Of a stretch of DNA of 64,000 nucleotides, positions 44,825 through 53,656 are shown in pieces (the stretch's first letter is position 1; every line of letters starts with the position of its first letter). The position numbers and the translations under genes were made by a program. The stretch lies in assembly GCF_001015055.1 (NCBI RefSeq), contig NZ_BBWZ01000023.1, forward strand, positions 1 through 64,000, written 5' to 3'. The notes under the pieces were generated by a model. That model saw nothing but the letters and a program-made list of their open reading frames with translations, did not search any database and was not told the origin of the DNA. Source of the stretch: Aneurinibacillus tyrosinisolvens (GTDB lineage Bacteria > Bacillota > Bacilli > Aneurinibacillales > Aneurinibacillaceae).

Positions 44825-46003
44825 TTACGCCGCAGAGTTGTCTTCTTTGACAATGGATGGTCTTCTTGCGATATTGAACGATGCGTTAATATCCGCATTC
44901 TCTTTATGTCCACAAGAAGAGCATGTATACGTATCTTTTCTTCGGTTTGATTTTTTAATTTCTCCACATTTTGAACATTCTTGGGAAGTTTTATATGGGT
45001 TTACCTTTTCTACTCGTAGCTCGGCTAGCGTTGCTTTATAGGTAAGTTTCGTTTCCAAATCAAAGAAAGCCCAAGAGTTAATGTTTCTATCGGAAAGCTT
45101 CCAAAACTTTTTCATGGAACGTATACTCGTTAAATCTTCGATTTTAATGACACATGCACCGCAGGAGAGGGCAAATCGAACCATCTTTTTGGAAATCACA
45201 TGATTCCAATACTTGATAATGCGTTGTTCTTTATCTTCCAACCTTTTTAATGCTTTTGTGTTTTTTGCTTTTTGCAAAGCATGGCGAAGGCGTGCAAACT
45301 TTCTTCGAATATGACCGATATGTCTGCCATTAAAGGTAAGATATTTTCCTGAATTGGCATCACCCGCCACAGCAACCAATCGAAGCCCACGGTCGACACC
45401 GATGGCTTTTTCTTTCTTGTCTGTTTGTTTCATTTCAAACGTAATGGAAAAAGAGAAAAACCATTTTCCGTTTTTATAATAGAGTTGACCATTTCCTTTC
45501 TTTGGCTTCGAAATGCCTTCGTAAGAAGGTTGATAGTGCCGATTTGCCTTATCCATTTCGTTCTTGAGTAAATAACTCACCCAAAAAAGGGAATATTCAT
45601 TTGCTTTGACAGGCACATATTTATCAATGTTTAGATTTCCTTCTTCTATCGTAGGAATGCCCACTTTTAAATATCCTTTGTCAAAACGTAAATGCCAATT
45701 TTGATTGTTAAACAGGATCGCAATTTTATTTTTAAAAGAAGGGAAACCTTTGGTTTTCTGGTTCTTTTTCCAATCTTGATAACGGCTTAACGCTAGTTTT
45801 CGTGCTTCCTGTCGCAAGGTAGAAGGTAATTCGATGCCGTCCAATGCATGATCGATTTCCGTTGCCTTCATTTTTAAGTTACTTTTCTTTAATTCTAGTG
45901 TTTTATTGCAAGCATCAGAAAAATGAGAACGCATGGTTTCATACATTTCAAGCTTTGTTTTTGTTGGCTCAAACAACAGTAGTTTTATCGTGATTGTGGG
46001 CAT
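44825..46003 (-). CDS. tnpB: TnpB RNA-guided nuclease (IS605-type OrfB)
   Basis: 392 residues, full length. RuvC aspartate D204 (IGVDRGLR), glutamate E289 (IKIEDLT), zinc ribbon C343/C346 and C361/C364, final aspartate D371 (ADINAS). All catalytic residues visible are intact. AAAGGAG lies 6-7 nt before the ATG. In known relatives TnpB cuts DNA at sites matching its guide and so favours retention of the element. No TnpA in the window. Confidence 0.9.
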   Translation of the reverse strand: MPTITIKLLLFEPTKTKLEMYETMRSHFSDACNKTLELKKSNLKMKATEIDHALDGIELPSTLRQEARKLALSRYQDWKKNQKTKGFPSFKNKIAILFNNQNWHLRFDKGYLKVGIPTIEEGNLNIDKYVPVKANEYSLFWVSYLLKNEMDKANRHYQPSYEGISKPKKGNGQLYYKNGKWFFSFSITFEMKQTDKKEKAIGVDRGLRLVAVAGDANSGKYLTFNGRHIGHIRRKFARLRHALQKAKNTKALKRLEDKEQRIIKYWNHVISKKMVRFALSCGACVIKIEDLTSIRSMKKFWKLSDRNINSWAFFDLETKLTYKATLAELRVEKVNPYKTSQECSKCGEIKKSNRRKDTYTCSSCGHKENADINASFNIARRPSIVKEDNSAA

Positions 46004-46158
46004 CGTTTTTCTCCTTTCCTTACGTATTTACAGGTTTATTTTACAAAATATTCTCATAAGAAACAATGAATTAAGAATTTTAAAACAGGCAATTCATCCC
46101 CCACTTACGTCACGATGTTCCGTTGAAGTGGGGGTCTTCTCGCTAATTATGATAAAAT

Positions 46159-46178
46159 AAGCCGGAACACCCCGGCTT
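46159..46178 (-). terminator. Terminator of the Tad operon
   Basis: AAGCCGG/CCGGCTT stem followed by ATTTTAT on the minus strand, 27 nt after the last pilus gene. Confidence 0.7.
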
Positions 46179-46205
46179 CGTTTGTGTAGAAAAACATTTT
46201 ATCCC

Positions 46206-46763
46206 TTACAAGTCGTCTTCTAAGTCCGTCACACGACTGGCTTCTGCATAATAATAGTCACCAAACAGAGGGAAATAAAGTTTTATTGGAACTTTAATTT
46301 TGGAGTAAACAGCTACTTTATCAATGAAATAACCATCGGAATTCGTGAGAGGCAGATCATCTTTCAAATACACTTCAAAACGTTCGATCTGCACCGGACT
46401 GCCAACATCACTTTTTGCACTGATTGGCGTAAGTGCACCAGGATTGAGCTGCATGTTCTCGGCCAGCTTCTCTTCATACTTTGCTAAGGCATCATTATAT
46501 CCATCTAATCTTGATTCTCCATCGTTATGAAATTGATAAATTCCATATGCCATTTTGTCCATGTCTAAAACCGCATAGGTAGAACCGTTAGCAAAGTCCA
46601 TATCATTTTGAATTTTAGCTTTGGCAAGATAGACATGTCCCATCTCCACAAGTAAAAACATGAGCGTAAGGCCAAAAGACAGAGCGACAAATCCGATAAG
46701 AGCAGAGCCTATACCGCGTTTATCATTATGAAATCTTTTAAGGTATTTACTTAAAATAAACAC
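46206..46763 (-). CDS. TadE/TadG-like pseudopilin
   Basis: 185 residues. KDKRGIG-like leader (NDKRGIGSALIGFVALSFGLTLMFLLVEMG) with a hydrophobic helix at about 18-42, then a 140-residue soluble domain. Matches minor pilins of Tad systems. GTG start overlaps the previous gene by 17 nt; AAGGAG is 11 nt upstream. Last gene of the pilus operon. Confidence 0.7.
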   Translation of the reverse strand: MFILSKYLKRFHNDKRGIGSALIGFVALSFGLTLMFLLVEMGHVYLAKAKIQNDMDFANGSTYAVLDMDKMAYGIYQFHNDGESRLDGYNDALAKYEEKLAENMQLNPGALTPISAKSDVGSPVQIERFEVYLKDDLPLTNSDGYFIDKVAVYSKIKVPIKLYFPLFGDYYYAEASRVTDLEDDL

Positions 46764-47112
46764 GGCTCACCGAGCTCCTTGTCGATTCCATCACTGGTTT
46801 ATCTACTACCTTTACATAATTAAAGTTTTTAAACTCATAACGCTCATAATCATCGGTATATTTTACGGTTAGATTAATGGTGTCGCCCCATTGAATCGGC
46901 TTCTGCGTATCACTGTATACCTGGATTTTGGATTCATCAAAACCAAAGATATGAAGCTTTTCACGAACAAAGTCACCGATGTTGTCCGAATAACCCCCTT
47001 CTTGTTCCATTTGAAGAAGAGCAATACGGTTCACATTTTCTAATGCAAATTTTTTGATTTGGAAGGTTACAGGAGCCTGAAAATTGATGACCACAAGCAT
47101 GAGAATAAACAT
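46747..47112 (-). CDS. TadE/TadF-like pseudopilin, start codon uncertain
   Basis: The ATG at 47112 lacks a ribosome site and starts in the middle of the expected helix. Upstream the same frame reads LLKDKRGSGEAIGFLGVM, the typical Tad minor-pilin leader, and GGAGGGGG lies near 47175. But no ATG, GTG or TTG exists between an upstream TAA and this point. The gene may use an unusual start (for example TTA at 47162 or ATT) or have lost its start. 121 residues as written; about 138 with the leader. Confidence 0.55.
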   Translation of the reverse strand: MFILMLVVINFQAPVTFQIKKFALENVNRIALLQMEQEGGYSDNIGDFVREKLHIFGFDESKIQVYSDTQKPIQWGDTINLTVKYTDDYERYEFKNFNYVKVVDKPVMESTRSSVSRVYFK

Positions 47113-47187
47113 GACGCCGAGAAACCCAATCGCTTCCCCGCTGCCACGTTTATCCTTTAATAAACTGTTTTTCCCCCTCCGTCTTTT

Positions 47188-47607
47188 TTAAAATAGAGGT
47201 GAATAGTTTTGCCATAGTATTCCTCCCATGATAGCTACTGCATATGGAACTGACGGCGACCAGGTACGTGTCTTAATCATGTAGAACGCAAAAAGCGGAA
47301 GTGCTACGATTAAACTATAATAAAAAGCAGAAAACGTCCAGGTAAGTCCCCTACATACAGCAAGTGCAATAAAGAATTTTAAATCTCCTCCTCCGAATAC
47401 ATTAAAGCGGAAGAGAATCAGGCTGATTAGATACGTAACAATAAGAGAGACAATAATGGAAACGTAGTTACCCTCAACCACTTGATAAATCACGCCATAT
47501 GCCAAAAAGATAGCGACCAGGCGATTACTAATCTCCCTTTTGATAATATCTGTAATGACAGCCCATAGGGTAAAGGCAATAATCACAAGTAGGTGGAATG
47601 TTTCCAT
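47188..47607 (-). CDS. Prepilin peptidase (TadV/CpaA-like, A24 family)
   Basis: 139 residues with about five transmembrane helices. Catalytic aspartates are expected in VITDIIKREISNR and FGGGDLKFF; both motifs are present, the latter being the GxGD-type hallmark. It processes prepilins by cutting before the hydrophobic helix. Directly downstream of three pilin genes. Confidence 0.85.
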   Translation of the reverse strand: METFHLLVIIAFTLWAVITDIIKREISNRLVAIFLAYGVIYQVVEGNYVSIIVSLIVTYLISLILFRFNVFGGGDLKFFIALAVCRGLTWTFSAFYYSLIVALPLFAFYMIKTRTWSPSVPYAVAIMGGILWQNYSPLF

Positions 47608-47659
47608 AGATTTATTAAGAAGTCCAGAGACACCACGTATCCCCGGACTACTCCTCCTC

Positions 47660-47893
47660 CTACTTAATTGTTGAGTTCAGCTTAGAAGTTAAGCTGCCGA
47701 AAATGTTACTTACTGCTTGTCCTAAGCCCTCCAAGTTACTGAAAATTGCCAGTGCAACGAGGGCGACGATGGCAACCGTCTCGATTGAAGGCGTCGCCTT
47801 TTTATTTTCATTAAAGCGTTGTGCAAAAGCCACAGTTTTAGCAGCTACAACCATCATTTTTTCTTGAGTTTTTTGAATGTGTTTTTTGAACAT
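47660..47893 (-). CDS. Flp-type pilin 1
   Basis: 77 residues with a leader, hydrophobic helix (ETVAIVALVALAIFSNL) and short C-terminal tail. The leader ends KKA before TPSIE, so the residue before the expected cut is Ala. GAGGGA lies 9 nt before the ATG. Confidence 0.85.
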   Translation of the reverse strand: MFKKHIQKTQEKMMVVAAKTVAFAQRFNENKKATPSIETVAIVALVALAIFSNLEGLGQAVSNIFGSLTSKLNSTIK

Positions 47894-48055
47894 GAGTTAG
47901 ATCCCTCTTTTTCAATGTTATTTTTTAAATGTTTTTATTCAAGTTCTGTGCACCTGGCACGATTATCGACTATTAAGGTGGGCTATTCGAATTTCTTTCC
48001 GCTTTCTGAACGGTCATCATCCGAATAGCCAGCAAACCGGTATGAAGCTTTACAC

Positions 48056-48277
48056 TTACTTAATTGTTGCGTTTAGCTTAGATGTTAATGAGCCAAAGAT
48101 GTTAGACACCGCTTGTCCTAATCCTTCAAGATTAGAGAAAATTGCCAATGCGACAAGAGCAACAATAGCGACCGTCTCGATTGACGGAGTACCTTTTTTA
48201 TCAGCCTTAAGATTTTGAGCTAATGCGTGTGTTTTAGCAAAAGCCACCATTGCTAACTGCTGAACTTTCTTTTTCAT
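48056..48277 (-). CDS. Flp-type pilin 2
   Basis: 73 residues. The mature part, TPSIETVAIVALVALAIFSN..., is almost identical to pilin 1; the leader ends KKG and Glu is at +5. AAGAAGG upstream. Confidence 0.85.
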   Translation of the reverse strand: MKKKVQQLAMVAFAKTHALAQNLKADKKGTPSIETVAIVALVALAIFSNLEGLGQAVSNIFGSLTSKLNATIK

Positions 48278-48337
48278 ACGTTAAGTACCTTCTTCCGTTT
48301 AGTTATAATTTTTGGCGTAAAACCAAACTGATTTTGA

Positions 48338-48559
48338 TTACTTGATTGTTGCGTTCAGTTTAGATGTGAGGCTACCGAAGATGTTAGATACAGCTTGCCC
48401 CAGACCTTCCAAGTTCCCGAAGATTGCGAGTGCGACTAAAGCGATAATCGCGACCGTTTCAATTGAAGGTGTACCTTTTTTGTCAGTCTTAAGTTTTTGA
48501 ACCGCAGCATGAGTTTTTGCAAAAGTGTACATCGCCAATTGTTGAACCTTCTTTTTCAT
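48338..48559 (-). CDS. Flp-type pilin 3
   Basis: 73 residues, close paralogue of pilin 2 (TPSIETVAIIALVALAIFGN). KKG precedes the expected cut with Glu at +5. AAAGAGGG lies 9 nt before the ATG. First pilin after TadC. Confidence 0.85.
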   Translation of the reverse strand: MKKKVQQLAMYTFAKTHAAVQKLKTDKKGTPSIETVAIIALVALAIFGNLEGLGQAVSNIFGSLTSKLNATIK

Positions 48560-48654
48560 AAGTAAATTCCCTCTTTCTTGTTTTATAAATGTATTAATCA
48601 GGCTTTATCAGCTTTTTAGTCACTGAATGAGCATAGATTTACAGTAGATATGGC

Positions 48655-49503
48655 TTATTTAAAGAAACCATTATCCATGATGCTTAAAATCATCGGAACA
48701 GCAACCAGTAGGAAGATGGCAGCTACCATCGCAACGGTTGTGAGCGGTAGAAAGTTCGCACGGTTTTTAAGGCTTTTTGCAGACAGGAAGCTTTCTTTCT
48801 TTTTCAGAATTTCCGCCTGTTTTTCAAGGATTGTTCTCATTCTCCCTGATTGTTCAGACTGAATCATCGCCAGCGCCATGTTATCTATTTCCTCCATTCC
48901 GATACGGTCACAGAACATCGGCATACAATTCGCGAGATTCCCGTCTACATTGTAACGGGCACTCAGTAGCTTTACTTCGGCTCCAAGCGGTCCCTCTAAT
49001 CGTGTGGAAAGAACAGTTAAAACATCTCTTATCGGCACCCCGCTTGCTGTAGAACGGGCGAGCTTCGTGAGCATAAAAGGAAGCTCTTTTTCAATTTTTT
49101 GTACCCTGGCTTTCTTTTTTGACCAGAGCAGAACATCAAGACCAAAAAATCCAACCGCTAGATAAACCATTTGCATCATTTGATTGTCTTTCGGAGCAAG
49201 GAAGTAATATAAGCCAGCTGTTAAGAGGATCTTCACCACGATATACTTGTTAAAATTCAAGTTGTAGGGAGAACCTGCTTGTAAGATGAACTTCTCGATT
49301 CTTTCCTTCTTCGGAATCTTATTCAATAGCGGCGCAAGGTAATTGCCAAGACGATCTAAGATATGATCGTTTGGTGCCACCTCCTTCTGAAAGCTCTTGA
49401 GTTTTTTATAACCATGACTCCTTTTATGTTGGAGATACAGGATTACCTCATTAAATAGAACGTAAAGACCCAATGTTGTCAGTAGCAGAAAAACAAGTTT
49501 CAT
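48655..49503 (-). CDS. tadC: TadC-like pilus platform protein (T2SF domain)
   Basis: About 282 residues; N-terminal helix, two central helices and a C-terminal helix with the T2SF region (LARSTASGVPIRDVLTVL, DNMALAMIQSEQSGRM). The start is the ATG after GGAGG. It works with TadB as the inner membrane platform of the pilus motor. Confidence 0.85.
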   Translation of the reverse strand: MKLVFLLLTTLGLYVLFNEVILYLQHKRSHGYKKLKSFQKEVAPNDHILDRLGNYLAPLLNKIPKKERIEKFILQAGSPYNLNFNKYIVVKILLTAGLYYFLAPKDNQMMQMVYLAVGFFGLDVLLWSKKKARVQKIEKELPFMLTKLARSTASGVPIRDVLTVLSTRLEGPLGAEVKLLSARYNVDGNLANCMPMFCDRIGMEEIDNMALAMIQSEQSGRMRTILEKQAEILKKKESFLSAKSLKNRANFLPLTTVAMVAAIFLLVAVPMILSIMDNGFFK

Positions 49504-49515
49504 AGCCACCTCCCG

Positions 49516-50457
49516 TTATTCTTCGCCTACATCTGTCATTTCTTTGGTTACATACAAGACAGCGAGGATTATACAAATCATAGCGACAACGACTACCTTT
49601 CCAGCAGGCGTTGTAACTAAGAGAGACATTGCTTCTGGTTGAGAATTTCGCATCATAACCGCCATCACACAAAAAAGACCAATGAGGAAGTAAGTAATCA
49701 TGACAGTAGCGGAAGTTTCCGAGGATTGTTCCATTGACTGTACCTCCTTCTCAATGCTTTCCTGTACATATTGATGAAGCGTGTTTCTAAATGAACCTCC
49801 GAATCTCAGCTGTAGTTCAAAGTCATCCAGGAAATCTCGGAGTTGCTTATTGTCCAGACGAGCTTTTGCCTCAAGAACCGCTTCACGAATGTTTCCATCC
49901 GGTCGGTTTAACTGGTTAATAAAGAATTGTAAATCTACCTTTAATGGATTTTTGATTTTTTTGACTGTTTCTTGCAGCGCCCACATGGCATCACTTCGAA
50001 TTTCATAGAAGTTAGTCATGGTCAGATAAAAGCTAGGCGCCTGTTTTTTTAATTTTCGTTTACGATGTTTTGCATCCCAACCCAATAGATGGAAGAATAA
50101 GTATCCAGCAAAGCCGGTCAGCATTATGCCAGCGTAAATATTGTTGAGCGATTTAGTTGATAAGTAACCAACGATAAGGCTAGTAATCGCTAAAATCACA
50201 TAAAAGATGTATTTGTTTAAAGGCTTTCCTTTAATCCTGATTCTCGATTTTGATAGAAGGCTTGTGACATACTGATTGATTTTAAAGGCACGTTCATTTT
50301 TCCCCATCAAATCATCAAGCCTCTGTTCAAACAATCCAGCCGTTTTCATTAACTTGATGGAACGTTTCTGTTCGGCTGGTTTTTGCATGACAAGTAGCGA
50401 GTATAAAAGGAAGAAAAGGCTAGCCCCGGTAAGCACTAATCCGCTGAGGAGCTGCAT
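49516..50457 (-). CDS. tadB: TadB-like pilus platform protein (T2SF domain)
   Basis: 313 residues with terminal and central membrane segments. The soluble T2SF domain spans about 145-255 (RSDAMWALQETVKKIKNPL..LDDFELQLRFGGSFRNTL). AAAGGAGG lies 5 nt before the ATG. Immediately follows tadA. Confidence 0.85.
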   Translation of the reverse strand: MQLLSGLVLTGASLFFLLYSLLVMQKPAEQKRSIKLMKTAGLFEQRLDDLMGKNERAFKINQYVTSLLSKSRIRIKGKPLNKYIFYVILAITSLIVGYLSTKSLNNIYAGIMLTGFAGYLFFHLLGWDAKHRKRKLKKQAPSFYLTMTNFYEIRSDAMWALQETVKKIKNPLKVDLQFFINQLNRPDGNIREAVLEAKARLDNKQLRDFLDDFELQLRFGGSFRNTLHQYVQESIEKEVQSMEQSSETSATVMITYFLIGLFCVMAVMMRNSQPEAMSLLVTTPAGKVVVVAMICIILAVLYVTKEMTDVGEE

Positions 50458-50468
50458 AGTTACCTCCT

Positions 50469-51785
50469 TTAATGTTTGCGGAGCGAACGACGTAATGCCA
50501 TCTTCTTTAAAAGCTGTTCACTCGGCTCATATCGTGTGTGAGTTCCTACATCCGTTTTAGGATCAACAACATACTCCCAAAGCGGTCTGGTAATAATTTG
50601 CTGGTTGGTTGCATCGAATTTCACCACTTCGGAAATATCGACAACCTTATGTCGTTCAATATGCACCACAATATCTACTGAATTGGCAATCATACTTAGC
50701 AAATGTTCATATTTTAATGGTGTATTGGCGTACAGCATGAGGAACGCTAGCTGTTGTAATGCTTCTTTTACACCATTGGCGTGAATGGAGCTCATGCCTC
50801 CATCATGGCCTGTTCCGAAAGCGCGAATTAATTCTAGTGACTCCCTGTGCCTCAATTCTCCCAAAATTACTCGGCGCATTGATAGACGCATTGCATTTTT
50901 TACTAGAATGTCCATCTCAATCGGGTGGTCATCTTCACCCTTTTTCTTTTTCGTCTCAAAAGAGACAACGTTTGCCATCCCTAAATTGCCTAACTCCGCT
51001 TCTTCTTCCAGTACAGCGATACGTTCATATGGATCATTTTCCGCAATAAATTGGGTGTATGCCCGAAGGTGGGTGGTTTTCCCGCTTCCAGTAGGTCCAG
51101 AAATTAATATATTTTGCCAAGAGCAAACGTATTTTTTTATGTCCTCCGCCATTTCTAGAGGCAGCGAACCTACTTTGACTAGCATATCAATGTCGAACTT
51201 ATCCATATGGTGCTTACGGAAGGTAAAGTAAGGCTCAGAAACTACCGGTGGCAAACCACCATTTAAACGCATTTGCCTTACTTCATCTTTTGTATCTACC
51301 AGCGGGTCAAATTGGTCTGCTTTTACTCCTAAACGAGTACGAATACGCCGGAAATATTCATCTAGCTCTTCCGGGCTATTAAATTTAAAGGGTATTGGAT
51401 AATCACGTCCCTTTACACGTTTGAGGAGCTGATTATGCCGGTTAATAAAAAGGTCCGTTATCTCTGGTTCATCTAAATAGGGTTGCAGCACACCGTAACC
51501 AAACAGTTCGTCCAAAACTAATTTTTTTAGTTCTGCAAACGGGATTGGGCATTCTATTCGTCCGGACTCCAAAATGCTGTCTACTACATCTTCCGCAGCC
51601 GATTTCGGGATTTTTTTGGCATAAACGTTATTCACTAATTCCGGTTCGGTTTCCGTTAAAATCTGTACGGTTTTTGATATCGCCCGTTTAATTTGAGGCA
51701 CCTGGTACGGCGAATCTTCAAAATGAATTTGAATCTTTTTTGACTGCTTCAACTGCCCAAGCTCGTCATATTTAACCAGTGACAA
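50469..51785 (-). CDS. tadA: TadA/CpaF-type pilus ATPase
   Basis: 438 residues. Walker A GPTGSGKT (230-237), Asp/Glu boxes in EEEAELGN, Walker B RVILGE (305-310), His box GGMSSIHANG (329-338). It belongs to the secretion ATPases that power pilin assembly and, in Tad systems, also retraction. TTG start at 51785, 8 nt after GGTAGGGG. Confidence 0.92.
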   Translation of the reverse strand: MSLVKYDELGQLKQSKKIQIHFEDSPYQVPQIKRAISKTVQILTETEPELVNNVYAKKIPKSAAEDVVDSILESGRIECPIPFAELKKLVLDELFGYGVLQPYLDEPEITDLFINRHNQLLKRVKGRDYPIPFKFNSPEELDEYFRRIRTRLGVKADQFDPLVDTKDEVRQMRLNGGLPPVVSEPYFTFRKHHMDKFDIDMLVKVGSLPLEMAEDIKKYVCSWQNILISGPTGSGKTTHLRAYTQFIAENDPYERIAVLEEEAELGNLGMANVVSFETKKKKGEDDHPIEMDILVKNAMRLSMRRVILGELRHRESLELIRAFGTGHDGGMSSIHANGVKEALQQLAFLMLYANTPLKYEHLLSMIANSVDIVVHIERHKVVDISEVVKFDATNQQIITRPLWEYVVDPKTDVGTHTRYEPSEQLLKKMALRRSLRKH

Positions 51786-51814
51786 TGTGTAATCCCCTAC
51801 CTTTCCTTGAATTT

Positions 51815-52951
51815 TTAATTACGCCAGAAGGCAAATGTTTTCTTTTTATCTGATTCTGCTCCCTCAGCCACGTTAATCGCCAAGCTTTCATAGAATGCTT
51901 CAAGTTTTTCAACCGCTTTACGAACAGAACGTGAGCCTTTTCCTTCCACTGCTTCACCACTAACAACGGCAGCACCCATCTCTTCAACATAAGGCAAGGA
52001 ATGTTCCACCGGGACTCCTAATGTTTTAGCAATATCATCTAATGAAATTGGAGCTTCACTATCGTTATAATGGTTGACGATTACATGAATATGGGGCATA
52101 TCGTCTGTGCGGTTTTTTCTCAGCCAGTCAACGAAGTACCTGGCCGGTTCAATCACCCGCTGTTCAGCTCGAATCGGGAGAATAATGTCTGTACCCCTCA
52201 TTAAAGCAACCGCAGATGGAATGAACATTGGGTAGTTTGAAATCTGATAAAAGGCGACTTGTTCAGGTTGCTTTTGGAAGTAATCCCAGAGGTGAAGAAA
52301 ATGTTCAGGCAACCATTTGCTTGCTTCCATATAATTGAGCGACATATTTGTAGCGATAATATTCTTCTCTACTTCGGTTTCATACTCACTCATGTCAAAA
52401 GGAATACGATTACGAAGGTGACTCAATGCCAGGATTAAATCGTTCGATTCCGCTTTTCCCTCAAAGTAATTGTGGAGTGAAGGCGAGATAGAGTCCCAAT
52501 CAATCATGCGAATTCTCTGGTCTTTTGCTGCTCTTTTTCCAAGATAGGTGGAAACCAAGCTTTTTCCACAACCACCCACCGGTTGAACAGCCACAAACGA
52601 ACGACGGCGGGTCCTTTCAAGCTTTGTCACTTCATCTAAAAATCCACTTAGTGTCGAAATTTCATCCTGCCCATTAACAATGAACTTCACTCGTTCACTA
52701 TTGAATTTTTGTTCCCATCGATTCAGCTCATAGTCTTGTAGGATAACAACAAAATCTTTTCCAGTCAGTTTGAGCCGTTCCAGATGTTCCAGCACTTCAC
52801 TTTCCTTAAAATTAAAGAGGGAAAGGAGAACTTTTTCTTCTGCAATATCGGTGGAATTTGTATAAACAATCGTGTCATAGCGGGACAGAAAATCCGCTAC
52901 GCTGTTGCCGATATTCGCTGTTTTCGATAATATAGCGATCTTCACCGTCAT
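51815..52951 (-). CDS. TadZ/CpaE-like protein (MinD/ParA fold)
   Basis: About 378 residues. N-terminal receiver-like region, then a MinD-type ATPase domain with a deviant Walker A VQPVGGCGKSLVS near residue 125, followed by ADQRVIE-type motifs. TadZ localises the pilus machine at the pole. The start is ATG 52951 with GGAGGGGAGAA upstream. Confidence 0.75.
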   Translation of the reverse strand: MTVKIAILSKTANIGNSVADFLSRYDTIVYTNSTDIAEEKVLLSLFNFKESEVLEHLERLKLTGKDFVVILQDYELNRWEQKFNSERVKFIVNGQDEISTLSGFLDEVTKLERTRRRSFVAVQPVGGCGKSLVSTYLGKRAAKDQRIRMIDWDSISPSLHNYFEGKAESNDLILALSHLRNRIPFDMSEYETEVEKNIIATNMSLNYMEASKWLPEHFLHLWDYFQKQPEQVAFYQISNYPMFIPSAVALMRGTDIILPIRAEQRVIEPARYFVDWLRKNRTDDMPHIHVIVNHYNDSEAPISLDDIAKTLGVPVEHSLPYVEEMGAAVVSGEAVEGKGSRSVRKAVEKLEAFYESLAINVAEGAESDKKKTFAFWRN

Positions 52952-52961
52952 TTCTCCCCTC

Positions 52962-53633
52962 CTATTGGATATTCTTACTAGCAAATGTGCGGCCTAACAG
53001 ACGTAATTTCACTTTTTCATTTCCTGCCAGGGCATTTAATACAACCGCTTGCTGTACGGAGACTTTAACCGTAACGAAAGCAGGTACATAAGTTCTTGTA
53101 TCTGTATCGTCCGGTTTCTTTTCCTTCATATCCTGTGCTTCTTTCGTCATGACTTTGGTTACATAGACATTTTGCATAACAAGTGAAGATTGGATAACAG
53201 GGTTATTCGCATCTCCTTTTTGAACGGCAGCCATGATATCTACTCGATCACCAGGTTTAGGTAATCCCGCTGTTCTTGCAAGGTTCACCTCAATGTTCAT
53301 GGTACGTTCGTCAGGGGCAAACTTAAGAACTTCTTTGTCAGATAGACGATCCTTACGAATTTGTTCACCTGCATACATATCAACCTTTGCATGCTTCCCA
53401 ACCACTTCTGATGCATCACGGACCATCCAATCTTTCACTTCTGTTTCTTTGACATCTACTTTCTTAATATCTTGTTCCGTGATTTTCTTATCAATTGGCA
53501 CATTATTCTTTAGTTCATAAGCCGCAAGCACTTTTACAGGCTCATTACTTGGCGTGGCACTTGAAAAGATGGCTAAAGAGCCAACTACAGCGCCAACGGC
53601 TGATAAAATAATGCGTTTGTTCTTTTTGTTCAA
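52962..53633 (-). CDS. CpaB/RcpC-like pilus protein (SAF domain)
   Basis: 223 residues, N-terminal membrane anchor (IILSAVGAVVGSLAIFS) then a SAF domain and the RcpC/CpaB core (GLPKPGDRVDIMAAVQKG). TTG start with GGAGGG upstream. CpaB helps surface display of pili. Confidence 0.8.
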   Translation of the reverse strand: MNKKNKRIILSAVGAVVGSLAIFSSATPSNEPVKVLAAYELKNNVPIDKKITEQDIKKVDVKETEVKDWMVRDASEVVGKHAKVDMYAGEQIRKDRLSDKEVLKFAPDERTMNIEVNLARTAGLPKPGDRVDIMAAVQKGDANNPVIQSSLVMQNVYVTKVMTKEAQDMKEKKPDDTDTRTYVPAFVTVKVSVQQAVVLNALAGNEKVKLRLLGRTFASKNIQ

Positions 53634-53656
53634 AACAACACCCTCCTACATTTACT

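Larger units (their letters stand above)
44622..46150 (-). mobile_element. IS200/IS605-type (TnpB-only) element, intact
   Basis: Hairpins CCCCCACCT/AGGTGGGGG at 44632-44662 and CCCCCACTT/AAGTGGGGG at 46098-46134 flank one intact TnpB frame. The right end on the minus strand is GAATCCCCCACC...GGGGGAGGAAGTCAAT. No TnpA is present. The left boundary is approximate; TTTAT just outside may be the flanking TAM. Confidence 0.7.
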
